Of a stretch of 64,000 nt of DNA, positions 46,947 through 58,260 are shown piece after piece. The DNA is taken from positions 1 to 64,000 of the forward strand of contig JAAMPI010000095.1 of NCBI GenBank assembly GCA_013054445.1. Direction: 5' to 3'. The DNA is from Cudoniella acicularis. Its lineage: Eukaryota; Ascomycota; Leotiomycetes; Helotiales; Helotiaceae. Positions within the stretch are counted from its first letter, which is position 1; each line of letters opens with the position of its first letter. The notes under the pieces were generated by a model. That model was given only the letters and a program-made list of their open reading frames with translations, was not told the origin of the DNA and made no database searches. Both the position numbers and the translations under genes were made by a program.

Positions 46947-47543
46947 GGTGCCAGCAGTCTGATTGTCAGACAGGCACAGAAATTATGCTGATTTGTGACC
47001 TTCTATTCGTAACCATCAAAAATCGGATGTGGGTAGATTAGTTGGCGGCCTAGAGGGGTTCAGTCAGAAGAGCTCTGTGCCTGAAATATATCTCTTGTGT
47101 TCCAGAAGACGTCTGGCACAATGCGGAGAGTGGTAGACTGGTAGTAGACTAACCAGGATGCTGACCAAAGTCTGGTTAACCCAGACAAGAACTTGGGTTT
47201 TGCTTGTGCGAAAAGGTTAAAATAGAGAATAGGGCAGGAATTGGACGAGCGCTTGAGCTCTTTGAAATTCAATCTGCCTTCTGTTTGGAACTTTGGTGGG
47301 GGTCCTTGAGGTTCTCTGGTTCAGGCTGCCGCACGGCGCTTGGGCCACAAGGCGCCCAAAGCTCACTGAGCTCTTATGATCCATCCGCCGTCTGATCCAT
47401 ATCCCCAGCCACTTTTTGGTTCCCTTTTTTCTCACGCAATTGAGACGTGTAAGTATGCCCACGACCCGTATCTTCATTTGGGTACTAATCGCCTGCTCAA
47501 GTTGATTCTCTGGCCTTAATTGTTCAGTCATCAGCTACCAGTC
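46947..47543. promoter_or_regulatory. bidirectional promoter region, CAND1 / mitochondrial protein
   Basis: 597-bp head-to-head gap without a supported gene; several short frames on both strands only. Confidence 0.4.
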
Positions 47544-48518
47544 ATGTCTTTCTCACGGGCTGCTCATCAATTGCGACCCTGTTTCCGGGCAGCTGCTCGA
47601 CCCTCGGTTGCTCGTCCTCAATTGTATCGCCAAGTTGCCCGTAGGACCTATGCCAGCGGGGGACATGGTTCTGCAAAGGCTGGGGGTGATGCGATATGGT
47701 GAGTTTCCAAATATGCTATCAATCAATTGCAACCTTTACTAAATTACAACGTCACTTAGGGCTGCCGGTGCGATCGCAGTGGTAAGTTGTAAAAACATCC
47801 TAGAATAGGAACATACTGACTCCTCAACCACGCAGACCGTACCTTCTTGCTGTAAGTTCCCCACGGATTGGCTTTTGATCTCTGCAATTGATAATACTCA
47901 AAACGTTTTCCATTATTCAATCTCGCGCAATGTGATGAAGTTGTTGCAAGAGTTACTGATTTGTGACTTTTAAAGGGTACATTCTCTCGAGCACACCGGA
48001 CGCAGCACACGGCCATGAATCTGGACATGCCAAGGGACATGAGAAGCATGAGAAGCATGAAGAGGAGCCCGAAGAGGAGGCCAAGGAGGATTCCAAGGAC
48101 AATGGCGAAGAAAGTGAAGACAAAGCTGACTCCGATGATGCCGACAAGTCAGAGGATTCGGAGAGCAGCGGCGAGGACAAGGAAACCAACACACCCGATA
48201 CATCTGATGATGAGGAGAAGGTCAACGAAAACAGTGACAAGCAATCGGAAGACGGTAAAGATAATGAAGATGCTCCAAAAGACAAGGTAATAATTACTGT
48301 GATTCCATTAATTTCTTGCTAACAACGAATAGGCCGCTGCTTCCAAGCCTGCTGGAGACAAGCCCACTCAGAGTGGAAAGCAAGAGGGCCTTTCCAATGC
48401 CGATACAAAGCATTCCGTCGACATAAGCAAGGATCCATCGACGAACAAAAAGGGTGAAGGCGCCTTGGAGACAGCCAAAGTGAAGGGATCGTTGGATCCA
48501 AAAAGATCGCAGGTATAA
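47544..48518 (+). CDS. mitochondrial acidic single-pass protein with two micro-exons
   Basis: Exons: 47544-47698, 47760-47781 (22 nt), 47836-47851 (16 nt), 47976-48286, 48333-48518, giving 229 residues. The N terminus is Arg/Ala-rich without acids (FSRAAHQLRPCFRAAARPSV ... RRTYAS), a mitochondrial targeting peptide. The two micro-exons complete one hydrophobic segment, IWAAGAIAVTVPSCWYIL, likely an inner-membrane helix. The remaining 160 residues are Glu/Asp/Lys/Ser-rich, begin with His-rich HGHESGHAKGHEKHEKHEE, and look disordered. Fungal homologues of this layout exist in my memory, but I cannot assign a name or complex. The last five codons could instead be removed by an extra intron. Confidence 0.8.
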
Positions 48519-49610
48519 CTCAACTGTACTGAGAGTGTAGATACGGAATAGTACCTGCTCAAAATTACTTTTTCTCTAAACCTGAAAAGCGGGAAGCGCT
48601 AACGCTGTTATAGCCCGAGAAGTAGAAGTGCATTAAATGCCAGCAGAAATGTGTATAATGTTGTACTGCATAGATGGAGCTCTTTCAAATATGAACGCAA
48701 TCCTTATTCTGCATATTCTCACTTTGTTTTGGACGTATAGTGATCACGTCAATTACGAACTTCATGACGCAAGATTTTGCACTTACCTTATTGCAAACTT
48801 CTATTCTTTTGAATGGGCTGGATTGAGATCCGATTTTTCTTCCTTGGCTGTGTTGATTTCTCTTGCAGATCGTTACCCTCGTGAACTCTTCCACAGCTGA
48901 AAATCTGGAGGGGCCTCCTCTCACAGGCTGGAATCGACATGAACCCAACACTTTTACACTGGAGATAGGGAGATTGCTAGCGCACATAGGTCTAGATCTT
49001 GAGTAAGGTCCGGCCCCTTTGGCTGGGGCCTTCTGGGAAAGCAAACCCACAAGATTAGAATGGTAAACATCATCAATCAGATCGCGGCCTTGCATTTCTA
49101 TATGTTTTCGACCCAAGCGCGACATTTTCTCAAGTTATAGCGAATTTTTTTTATATCTATGTCAGCAGTCTTCTGGCATCAGTGACCGAAAAAGTCTTTT
49201 GCTGTCATTAGAAGCGGAAGCCGCACAGTTGAAGATCGACAATGGGCAAATATCTTACTAGGAAGCAACGAGATGTAGACTTGTTGGAACACGAGATCTG
49301 AGAATATGCAATTGATTCGGCGATTCGTGAACGAATCGGCATTTTGAATTCGGAAGGAGAAGTCGCAATAGAGATAACATACCATAGCATAGAAGCATCC
49401 CCTGAGTTTGGGAAGGCACCACCCTCTTCATCAGGCTTCCCAGGCTTCCTAATCTTCAATTCGATTCGTACAATCTCTACGTCTTTCTTTTCGAATCAAC
49501 GTTTAACATCACGCATCACTAACAACGTATTGCAAGTTTACCCATTCTCCAGAAATTTCCAGCCCCACTAACTAATACCCTCAAATAGAATTATTCATAC
49601 AGTCGCTTCA
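48519..49610. other. intergenic region upstream of the PLAC8 gene
   Basis: 1.1 kb. A 146-codon minus frame at 48685-49125 has no recognisable domain and no spliced partner. The 3' half is AT-rich, with a pyrimidine-rich leader before 49611. Confidence 0.5.
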
Positions 49611-52492
49611 ATGACGTATTCAATGGAAGTAGATGTTCGAGGCACTCCAAGAGACTCATTCACTCCCACTCTCGTTGGAAGAACTACACAGGCAACTACA
49701 CCCGCACATCGAGCATCTTTAAAACGGCCAGCCCATATCACGCTTCCTCCCATAGATCCTTCTATCCGTCCTGATCCACGTTCACAGTATCACGCTTTTG
49801 TTCGACACCTGACAGCGTTAAACCTGCCAGGTCCACGCAGCGAATCCCAAGAGACAGACAAGTCCTATCCCAATTGGATGGCGAGGTTTTGCATCGAGCC
49901 GACTCGATGTCAGGATTCGGACAATGGGTGCCTCGCGGTCACTGTGCCATGCGCGACGTACGGGAAAATAGATTGGCGACTTCGCCGATTTCATCGAAAC
50001 GAAAGTGGATTTGATTCCGGTTGGAAAATATCAGATGGCTGCAACTGGGTTTGTTGTGGTTGCTTTGCTGTTAGTGTTCTATCTTGTGGTCTGTTATATT
50101 GTAAGTCAAGGCAGTCCTTCATTTTGTAATGGTTTCACGTCTAACACGGTGACTACATGAAGGTTTGCCGGTGTGTACAATGCGAACTGGTATACGTGGA
50201 ATGTATGGCATCAAAGGCAATTTTGGTGCAGATATCGCACTTTCAATTCTCTGTCCTGGTTGCACACTCGCTCAATGCGATCGTGAGGTGCGAGCTCGAG
50301 AAGGCCAGACCAACCTTATAAACAGCAAAGGGTACCAAAAGTACAAAGACCAACTCGCTTGTCGACCTCAGTATGAGATGGAAGAACCCAGGCCAACTAC
50401 ACCCCTTAGGTATATATCTCCTCGCCGGATTTCGGAAGTTCCTATAGACGCTCCCTCAGATGCGGACAGCACTATGGTCCACCTTTCCGAAGAACTCGAC
50501 ACGAACAATAATTCTACTGTTAATGGCCAAATTAAAGAAACAAATCTCGAGTCATCTATTCCTATAGGGGCATCAAAAGAGCTTGCAAAGAAAGTACAAA
50601 ACCCATGTCTTCGAGATCGAGGAACGGACAAGGAACCATACAAAAAGAACAAACCTATGATATACTTGCCCACAGGAGCAGCATATCAAACCCGGGATGG
50701 ACTTCGGAGAAACAAGTCTCTTAAACGTCGCTATGATGAGAACTCCGCTTCCCAAAACCAAGTACCTACGAGCTCAAAACCACCAGCACACAAGAAACGA
50801 GACCTTGGTTGCCGTGATACAAATTTGAAGGCCTCGAAATTCCCCCGAACTGTTTCTAAAGCTTCCGGTCGAAATGCAGACCCCCGTCATGTCACCATCG
50901 AAGAAGTACCAGACTCCTATTTCAGCGCAACACCTCGAACACCTTCGAGAAGTTTCTTACAAGGAGACGAGAGAGATATCTTGGCAAATAAAAACCCCTC
51001 GCTTTCTGGCCAGCACGAATTGATTGATTGTGCTATTGTGGATACCACTATTCAAAACACGCATCTTCTCACCGAATGCGTCCTGGTCCGGGATCCAGAT
51101 GCCCAAATTTCCGAAGATTTTGAGCATGGCCTCTCAGCTTGTGATACCGTTTCCCAGGCTCATAGTATATCCCAACATGCGCTCGGAAACCGTAAAAAAG
51201 TAAATAGAGAAAGTATAGTCAACCACGTTTTACAACACTACCTTATAGATTGTGATACGGTATCCATGACGCCTCAGAGTTACGTGAATGATCTGCCTCA
51301 ACATCATCTGCAGGATTGTAGCCCGGGCACGGCCAACTTGAACACAGAAGTTCATACTAGTCTTTCTCAACATACATTGAGCGAATGCAAACCCGCTGAC
51401 CCAAAGCTAATCCAGAACTTTCAGCAGCTTGTCAAATATCAACACGCTCTGATAGATTGTGGGACCGAAGTTGGGAATGATGCTCGAGAGGCCAATGCTG
51501 GCCATGCTCAGAAAGTGTTCGATAGCTGTCAACAAACAGCTTGTGAAGGTAGAAGCGAAGACGATGACTCCCAACACACACTCAGGGCTATCAAAACTAT
51601 TTGTGTTCGGCCCTCGCAGAGCCGTTATTTACGCACCAGGCGCTCCCTCACGCCTTCTTCGAAACAAGAGCTCTCATACGTTCATGACTTCACAGAGTGC
51701 CAAATCGATCAAATCATGTTGGAGTATATTCTGTCCGGGGAGAATGTATCAAAGCAACATGATCTGTACGATTGTAGTGGAGAGGGTTCCGGTACTCGAA
51801 AAGTCCTGCTTGATCCTTCTGGAAATGATGGATTTCGATTCCCTAGCGATAAAACCCCAGAAATCGGAAGAAGGCCGAGCGACGTGACTTTGAAGAGCAG
51901 CATGGTCCAAGGTCCAAAGCAGCACCGATTGTCTAGCTGTCCCGTTCCCGGTACTGGGCATAACGACAGCTCGACCTGTGATGATTCAAGGAGAGAATCT
52001 TATAGCTTCGAGTTGCTGGATGCCCTAAAGGGTCTCATGAGGAAGGATGGGGAGAAAGGGATCTCGAAAAGAAACATTCCGGCAAAAAACCTAATTCAAG
52101 ACTCTGGAAGCACCAAAACCCTAAAGGTGTATATCGATGGCAGTAGTAGTGAGACTTTGAACGATCAAAACGGCTATCAACACCATGGAAATCATGGGAA
52201 CCAGGTTACCCAAGAACAAGAACGAGGACGTCAAAGGGTCAAAGATGCTTATCTTCTTACCGGTGTCACTAACGATACCCGGCCGTGTGAGAGCTCTGCT
52301 CAGTGTGCTCTCGAAAGACTTCTTGCATCGCAAAGTAATAGGAGGGATGCTGCTGTGGAACCTCTGAGGTTGAAACAGAGAAAGCATGGGTATAATACGG
52401 TTCGTCAGGCGAGAAGTGATAAAGGACTCTCCACAACTCGAGAAGGTGAGGCAGATGGAGATCTGCAATTAAAAAAAGGTCAGAAGTCATGA
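49611..52492 (+). CDS. PLAC8-domain protein with long QHxLxDC-motif tail
   Basis: Exons: 49611-50100 and 50163-52492, giving 939 residues. The PLAC8 domain spans about 95-205: CIEPTRCQDSDNGCLAVTVPCATYGK, then CNWVCCGCFAVSV, then, across the 62-nt intron, LLYCLPVCTMRTGIRGMYGI, and finally LCPGCTLAQCDREVRARE. The Cys-rich blocks and the R-x-x-R-x-x-Y-G-I / C-x-x-C-x-L-x-Q-x-D-R-E patterns are typical. Fungal and plant PLAC8 proteins are membrane-associated and linked to metal or Ca2+ handling. After a basic, Pro/Ser-rich linker with KRRYDE and KKRD, residues about 446-757 carry a recurring heptapeptide, consensus Q-H-x-L-x-D/E-C, at least 9 good and 4 decayed copies. This tail has no family I know. 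Confidence 0.88.
51011..51943 (+). repeat. diverged protein-level repeat: QHxLxDC motif, about 13 copies
   Basis: His codons of the motif start at 51014, 51062, 51125, 51176, 51236, 51302, 51371, 51443, 51503, 51575, 51683, 51758 and 51923. Spacings are 16, 21, 17, 20, 22, 23, 24, 20, 24, 36, 25 and 55 codons. Examples: QHELIDC, THLLTEC, EHGLSAC, QHYLIDC, QHHLQDC, QHTLSEC, QHALIDC, VHDFTEC, QHDLYDC, QHRLSSC. Copies at 51176, 51503 and 51575 lack one or more key residues. The DNA between copies is not repetitive, so the motif is kept at protein level. Confidence 0.85.
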
Positions 52493-53033
52493 CAACCGGA
52501 AAGTTTCAATTACTGGGGGACTATCGGGCTTTATTGCCAAGATGACAGCTTTGACTGGTATGGGCCAGTCATGAAATAGGAGGAATTGTTTAAGGGTGTC
52601 CACTTGGTGTTGACTGCAAGTTTATGCTGTTGCTAACAGTTATACCAATACTATTACCAATAGTGTTACGCACGATTAGAGAGTGCTTTTAAGCACTCTT
52701 TTAATTGATGGATAGCACACATCAAAGCTTTACTTTGAAGGCTTTCTCATTGTACTTTAGTATCCTCAATCGATCATTCAGTTAAGAGCACCAGTAGACA
52801 CCTAAACTTCCTGCTAAACGACAATATGCAATAGGATACAGAGAAACAAAGATTTCTGTGTTTCTTCTCCATTCCAGCGCCCCTGATCGTTTCATGATAC
52901 GTGCCGGGCCATAAGTCGTAGCTCGCGCCAATGCAATTTCCGTCCGTTCAGTCAATTCATGAATTATGTGCCGCCCAAATAATCATCCTTCTCAACTTCA
53001 TTAAGATGCCCCAGTAGGCTCAGAGTCAATTAC
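52493..53033. other. convergent 3' gap with hairpin
   Basis: Between the PLAC8 gene and the Spg1 gene, tail-to-tail. Contains small inverted repeats, including the perfect hairpin listed next and ACTATT-ACC-AATAGT near 52650-52664. Confidence 0.6.
52680..52699. repeat. perfect 9-bp inverted repeat with 2-nt loop
   Basis: AGAGTGCTT, then TT, then AAGCACTCT, followed by a T-rich run. In transcripts from either side it could form a short hairpin near the 3' ends of both convergent genes. Confidence 0.6.
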
Positions 53034-54093
53034 TTAACCAACAGATTGATAAAGAAGAAGTGGCTCGCCGACATTCTCGATTTCAGGAATTGTGCATTTC
53101 AAGTCGAAGGCTTTTGAGAGCACGATTTTGAAAATCTATAGGAAGGGGTGTGAGTTAAGAGAGGATTTTAAAAGATGGGAACGAAAGTATTACCTTTTGT
53201 ACATTTATGCTGTGGCTTGTACTGCTGAAGATGAGGCTTGCTCTCATCGCTTTTGCGAATCTACGGGCCTGATCGAAGAAGATTGTGAGCATAATGCCTT
53301 CTCAGACAAGGTAATCCACACTCACCTGATTTGAGATCTCTTCTTGATCTTCCCGTGGGAAATTGACGAAATGGTCGTATTTTGTGCCTACAAGGAAGGG
53401 AATTGCGGTTTTGTTAAATCCTCTGCCCTGTCGGTACCATTCCTTGATACTGTTTAGAGTGCTCTTCCGTGTTAAGTCAAACATGAAAAGGATGGCCACT
53501 GCGTCATTGCAGACTAGGGGTAACATGTTTACAAACTCCCGCTGTCCTCCTAAGTCCCAAATCGAAAATGTGATTTCGGTGTTGCGTATTGAAATCGTCT
53601 TCTCCATGAAATTGACTCCTAGCGTTTGGATGTAGTCCTCGTCCCAGCTTCCCTCGACGTATTTTACCATCAGCGACGTCTTGCCAATCTGTGCATCTCC
53701 TACCATGCCAACTTTAATGACGACACTGTTCTTATTCCGTCCTTGGTCGCCACCTGCTGCGCTCCGAGAATTTTGATCTTGGTACGAGGACTGCATGTTG
53801 CCGTACCCACCATTACCAGACAAGCCCGAGTTCGGCCTCGAGATGGAGGGAGCAAAGGCTGTTGGAGGAGTTGGATATCTGGCATTGGGATCAACGTCTG
53901 GAGTCGGTGATGCAGAGTAGCCTTGATGTGACGAGACGAAACCAGCCGACTGTGACTGCCCGTGTCGCCGGTCCAGATTACTGAAGCCATTGTTGTGCGT
54001 AGGTGTGTGTGATTCTTCGGTACCGCCCATTGTGTCATCCTGTCCCTCCCCTCGGGTATCGTATGCCCCCTCTGTGTCCATCGTGTTCTCCAT
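53034..54093 (-). CDS. spg1: septation GTPase Spg1/Tem1
   Basis: Exons on the minus strand: 54093-53326, 53268-53194, 53135-53034, giving 314 residues. A 120-residue Gly/Ser/Asn-rich N terminus precedes a Ras-like domain: P-loop GDAQIGKTS at 132-140, switch region [20 protein letters not shown] (Spg1/Tem1 proteins have DLGGQ where Ras has DTAGQ), and GTKYDHF as the nucleotide-specificity motif. Splicing adds [20 protein letters not shown] and [14 protein letters not shown], then an acidic end [15 protein letters not shown], as in fission-yeast Spg1. The expected role is switching on the septation initiation network at spindle poles. The middle exon is 75 nt. Introns are 57-58 nt. Confidence 0.94.
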
Positions 54094-54737
54094 GGCGTCG
54101 TGAAATTGAGCTGGAGAGCCCGCGGATAACGTCGAAGAATCCAGGATGTCGGCTGCCTTGTGAAAACAAGGCCGTCACGGATGTATGAGGGTGAAGAGCG
54201 GGTGGATGCTGTGCGGTGTTGAGAGGCCAGAAGCTTGATCAACACTGCGGCGTTGAAGGCTGCATGGGGAAGCTCGTGTGTGAACAGAACGCCGCAAAGT
54301 CTCTTGCTGGAGCCGGGAGTATGCAAGCCTCTGTGTGCCGGGTCGGGAATATTTGAGGTTATTCGGAGGACTTGGTGGAGACCCCTGTTCTGGAAGTCCT
54401 AGGCTTGGGATGTTCGCGCGCCGTGAATGCCTGGGCGCTAGATGGCACCGCGTGTCGGGGCTGATATGACGCGATAGGAGGTTCAAAAGGGGGCAAAACA
54501 CTCCTGACTCTGTAGAAAACAAGAAGAAGCACGAAAATATTTACACGGCCGGCGCATAAACTTGAGTCTGGTAGGAGATTGAGGGGTGGTTTGTTGTCTA
54601 TATCAACAAGATGCTATTGATCCTTCATCCATGTTCCTGAACTCGCGCGTTTTTGGTGGGGGTCGCTAAATTTGTCCCGGTTCAAAGTTCTAGCAACTCC
54701 AGGAAATCTTTGGGATCCTGGTTCTGCGCAAACAACA
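54094..54737. promoter_or_regulatory. bidirectional promoter, spg1 / glycine-cleavage H
   Basis: 644-bp head-to-head gap, more GC-rich in the spg1 half (54100-54500). Open frames here are extensions without motif. No clear TATA box. Confidence 0.45.
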
Positions 54738-55314
54738 ATGGCATCAATTGCACGGAAATTACGGCCGGTGGCCTCACGATTTGCGACGAGATCAAGTGCG
54801 AGTGCAGCATCATGGAGGCCCTCGTCTTTTGGATTGCGAGCTTTCTCAGCGTCCCGAGCAGGTGAGCTCATCCCATCCCATGATGCGACCTCGGCATCAT
54901 GACGCTGATAATCGTGCAGCACAAGTTAAAAAGTACACCAAGGACCACGAATGGGTGGAACTTTCTGCGGATGGCAAAACTGGGCACATCGGAATTTCTG
55001 AGTACGCCGCCCACGCTCTCGGCGATGTGGTCTATGTCGAGCTTCCAACGGTGCCCATAGAGGTTGCAGCAGGTGATTCGATTGGAGCTGTGGAGTCCGT
55101 GAAATCTGCTTCAGATATCAACTCGCCCATCAGCTGCACTATCACTGCCGTAAACGAGCTTTTGGAGGAGGCGCCAGGAACCATCAATAAGGGCCCAGAG
55201 GACGACTCATCAGCGGGCGGTTGGGTTGCAAAGGTGGAAGTTGCTGAAGTAGGAATTAAGGATTTGGAGGGTTTGATGGATGCCGAGGAGTATAAAGAGT
55301 TTGTTGAGGAATGA
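54738..55314 (+). CDS. GCV3: glycine cleavage system H protein, mitochondrial
   Basis: Exons: 54738-54861 and 54920-55314, giving 172 residues. The Arg/Ser/Ala-rich N terminus (MASIARKLRPVASRFATRSS ... RAFSASRA) is a mitochondrial presequence. The H-protein domain runs from KKYTKDHEWVEL to EYKEFVEE; the lipoyl-accepting residue is Lys103 in GAVESVKSASDI. The intron (58 nt) lies at the end of the presequence, a common place for it. The protein carries the aminomethyl group between the P, T and L proteins in glycine breakdown, feeding one-carbon folate pools. Its 3' end faces the HEM3 3' end, 161 bp away. Confidence 0.96.
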
Positions 55315-55475
55315 TCTGAATCGGTTTGCATAGACGTCACACCTTCTGGATGGACATGGAGTTATTCGGTGGTTCAGCTGAAAGCTATTTAGCTATGCTC
55401 AGGGCGGAACACGATGCACTTTTCCCAGCCATTCTAGATCAGCCATTCTACGTTTTACATAAAGTCGTTAAGTCG

Positions 55476-56606
55476 TTAAGCTCCACCACCCTCCTTGATG
55501 ATGGGCCGATTGAGGTTGATAGCCTCCAATATCTTCGCTGCCCCTTTCTCAACCAAATCTTGAGCAAGCGTCCAGCCCAACTCATCTGCATCCTTAACGT
55601 TTAGGATCTCGCCCAATCGCTCGGCTTCCACACTCTCTGTTCCATCAAGGCTGACTACAATAGCCTTCATCAAAAGCTTTCCCTTTTCGATCCATGTAGT
55701 CTCAACTCCAATCGGTACACTGCAACCTCCTTCTAGCATCCGCATCAAACTTCTCTCTGCGGTACCTGCTAAAGTTGCATCTTGATCGGCAAGTTCACTC
55801 AAAATATGCATTGTCTTCTCGTCTCCTTCTCTGACCTCAATGGCGAGCGCGCCTTGACCCACAGCATGCAACAAGCCTCCACCAGGTGTCTTCGAGTCCA
55901 AATATTGCGTTATTCGACCACCGAGATCCAGTCGTAATAATCCAGCAGCAGCCAATATAAGACAAGCGTACTGCCCATCTTCAGCATCCAGCTTGCTTAA
56001 TCTGGTCCCAACATTGCCTCTAACATCCTTAAACTTTAGATCAGGATATTTCGCTTTGACTTGAGCGCTTCGTCTCACACTGCTGGTTCCAACCACCGAA
56101 CCTGCTGGCAATTCTGCAAGAGACTTGTACTCGGACTTAGTCTTCATAACAACTGCATCTCTGGGGTCCTCCCTCTCCATAATACAACCAATAATGCATT
56201 TTTCTGGTAATTGAGTCGGCATATCCTTCAGACAATGCACAATGATATCCAATTTTCCCTCCAGCAATTGTGCCTCCAACTCATGTGTCCATAGGCTCTT
56301 TGCGCCAAAATCGTGAAGAGCTGTCGTTTGGTTCTTGTCTCCCATTGTTGCCATGGCATGGATCTCGTATTCAATCTCTGGGTGTACTTTTTGCAGCGCC
56401 TTGAGTACCATTTCTGCCTGAATCACAGCCAGCGCGGAGCGTCGTGTCCCAATGTTGAGTTTAGAGGTTGTGATCCCCGCATCCTCTGCTTTTCTCTCCA
56501 ATGCTGTGGAAGGCACAGCATCTTTGGAGGACTTCTCTTCTGTAGAGATGGTGGGGTCGAGAATAGATCTGGAGGAGGTCGATGTGAGCTGCTCGTGGGT
56601 CGCCAT
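55476..56606 (-). CDS. HEM3: porphobilinogen deaminase (hydroxymethylbilane synthase)
   Basis: Single exon, 376 residues from MATHEQLTST; an in-frame upstream ATG at 56699 would add 31 residues of no family likeness, so I prefer the inner start. Motifs: KLNIGTRRSALAVIQAEMV, HDFGAKSLWTHELE, DIIVHCLKDMPTQLP, VVGTSSVRRSAQ, FKDVRGNVGTRLSKLD, and EGGCSVPIGV, whose Cys holds the dipyrromethane cofactor. The enzyme joins four porphobilinogen units into hydroxymethylbilane in haem synthesis. A 50-residue Ser/Thr-rich N-terminal extension is typical of filamentous fungi. Confidence 0.96.
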   Translation of the reverse strand: MATHEQLTSTSSRSILDPTISTEEKSSKDAVPSTALERKAEDAGITTSKLNIGTRRSALAVIQAEMVLKALQKVHPEIEYEIHAMATMGDKNQTTALHDFGAKSLWTHELEAQLLEGKLDIIVHCLKDMPTQLPEKCIIGCIMEREDPRDAVVMKTKSEYKSLAELPAGSVVGTSSVRRSAQVKAKYPDLKFKDVRGNVGTRLSKLDAEDGQYACLILAAAGLLRLDLGGRITQYLDSKTPGGGLLHAVGQGALAIEVREGDEKTMHILSELADQDATLAGTAERSLMRMLEGGCSVPIGVETTWIEKGKLLMKAIVVSLDGTESVEAERLGEILNVKDADELGWTLAQDLVEKGAAKILEAINLNRPIIKEGGGA

Positions 56607-57161
56607 ATTCGGAGAAGATCCGAGGAGAATCGTCAATTGGGTATGTTTTGTATGTTTTGAAATCACCAAGGGAGTTTGATGGTGGGGTCGAGGGAGCAAC
56701 CCACGTCCGATTCAACCGAACTCCGTGTCGAGCCCCAAGACTAAACTCCGTTCATCTTTTTCAAATATTACTCGAACAATCTTAACGGGAAACTGCGCTT
56801 GACTGTGCGTAACCGGTTTTCTTAGAAATATACTACGCATACATGCCCCTTATTTCCAGCTTTAAAAGCCAAAATGGCCCAGACCTTATTATGTGTAATT
56901 TAGTCGCTAGTGAAAAGAAAGTCGTGAAAGAGGGATTTAATTACCCAGGTAGCCAGGGCGCACCTGGTAACTCGAAATTAGATCAAAAATACAAATAGAA
57001 AGTCAAGAGGAGAACAGCAATTCTCTTTTGACTTTTCGGTGTTGTTGAGGGGTTGGCCACTTTACGCGATTTGAACGCCAAAATCCCAAACGCGTCTTCG
57101 AACCTTAAGCTTTTCCAAGTCAACAACCGCAAATCTAAAGGTCAACACAAACACAGCCAAG
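56607..57161. promoter_or_regulatory. bidirectional promoter, HEM3 / DnaJ
   Basis: 555-bp head-to-head gap; AT-rich in 56840-57010. No gene seen. Confidence 0.45.
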
Positions 57162-58260
57162 ATGCCATCCCACAGACGCAAAAACAAGGAGGAGGAGGAT
57201 CTAGAAGACCTCGTCACTGAAGAACTGCCTGAAATTGAGCCATACACGGTGCTTGGTCTTGAAAAAACCGCGACCGCAGATGAAGTCAAATCGGCTTATC
57301 GCAAGGCTGCGCTGAAGCATCACCCAGGTATGTCACCTCTCTCTTCCGAGGAAGGGCGACTCTTTTTGTTTTTCGCAATCGCAATTCATGCAATATCTCC
57401 TCACTTGTCCTTCCGAAACGATTTATTGCCTCATCTTCTAACACTTCTGCATAGATAAGTCCCCAGAGCACCTCAAAGACGAAGCGCATAAGAAATTCCA
57501 AGACGTCGCATTCGCATACGCTGTCCTCTCCGATCCAGTTCGACGAAAGCGCTACGATGTTACAGGCTCGACATTGGAATCAGTTAATGCTGATGGCTTT
57601 AGCTGGTCTGAGTTCTACTCTGAGCAGTTTCGGGATGTTGTGACCTCAGAAGCGATCGAGACCTTCTCAAAAGGTTACAAGAACTCCGACGAAGAAAAAG
57701 ATGACCTGCTCAATGCTTACACCAAGGCCAAGGGCAAATGGTCCGGCATTTATGAAACAGTTATGCTCAGTGACCCGCTGGGGGACGAGGACAGATTTAG
57801 GGAGATTATCGATAAAGCAATATCCTCTGGTGACGCTAAGGCATACAAAGCATACACAGATGAAACTGAGAAATCGAAAGAGAACAGGATGAAGAGTGCC
57901 AAAAAGGAAGGAACAGAAGCAATGGAATATGCAAAGGAATTGGGAGTCCATGACAAACTCTTCAGTAAAGGAAGTGTTAGTAAGCAAGAGAGCAGTGAAG
58001 ATTCCTTAGCTGCACTAATTGCCAAAAGACATGCTGGACGGGGAGGTTCATTCTTGGACCATTTGGAAGCCAAATACGCCAACGAGAATAAGAAGCCGAG
58101 GGGAAGAAAAGGCAAGAAACGGGCATCTGAGGATGAAGCTGAGGAGGAAGGAATGCCTTCTGAGGAAGCATTTCAAGCAGCAGCGGCACGATTGAAAGAT
58201 GGGAAGGGCGTTGTAGGGAGAGAGACAGGGGGTCGAAAGTCTAAGCGTACAAAACGCTAA
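57162..58260 (+). CDS. DNAJC9-like J-domain co-chaperone
   Basis: Exons: 57162-57327 and 57455-58260, giving 323 residues. The J domain spans about 26-95; the intron (127 nt, CTAACAC branch) falls inside the HPD signature, and splicing restores His54-Pro-Asp56. After the J domain comes the DNAJC9-type helical region (DEDRFREIIDKAISSGDAKAY and AKELGVHDKLF), then a Lys/Arg-rich tail with KKPRGRKGKKR and RKSKRTKR, probable nuclear localisation signals. DNAJC9 is known in animals as an H3-H4 histone co-chaperone; that role here is inferred by family. Without splicing the HPD motif is lost. Confidence 0.9.

Noticed and set aside
48685..49125. 146-codon minus ORF
   Set aside because: No family likeness, no signal for splicing, and AT-rich 3' half; kept as intergenic.
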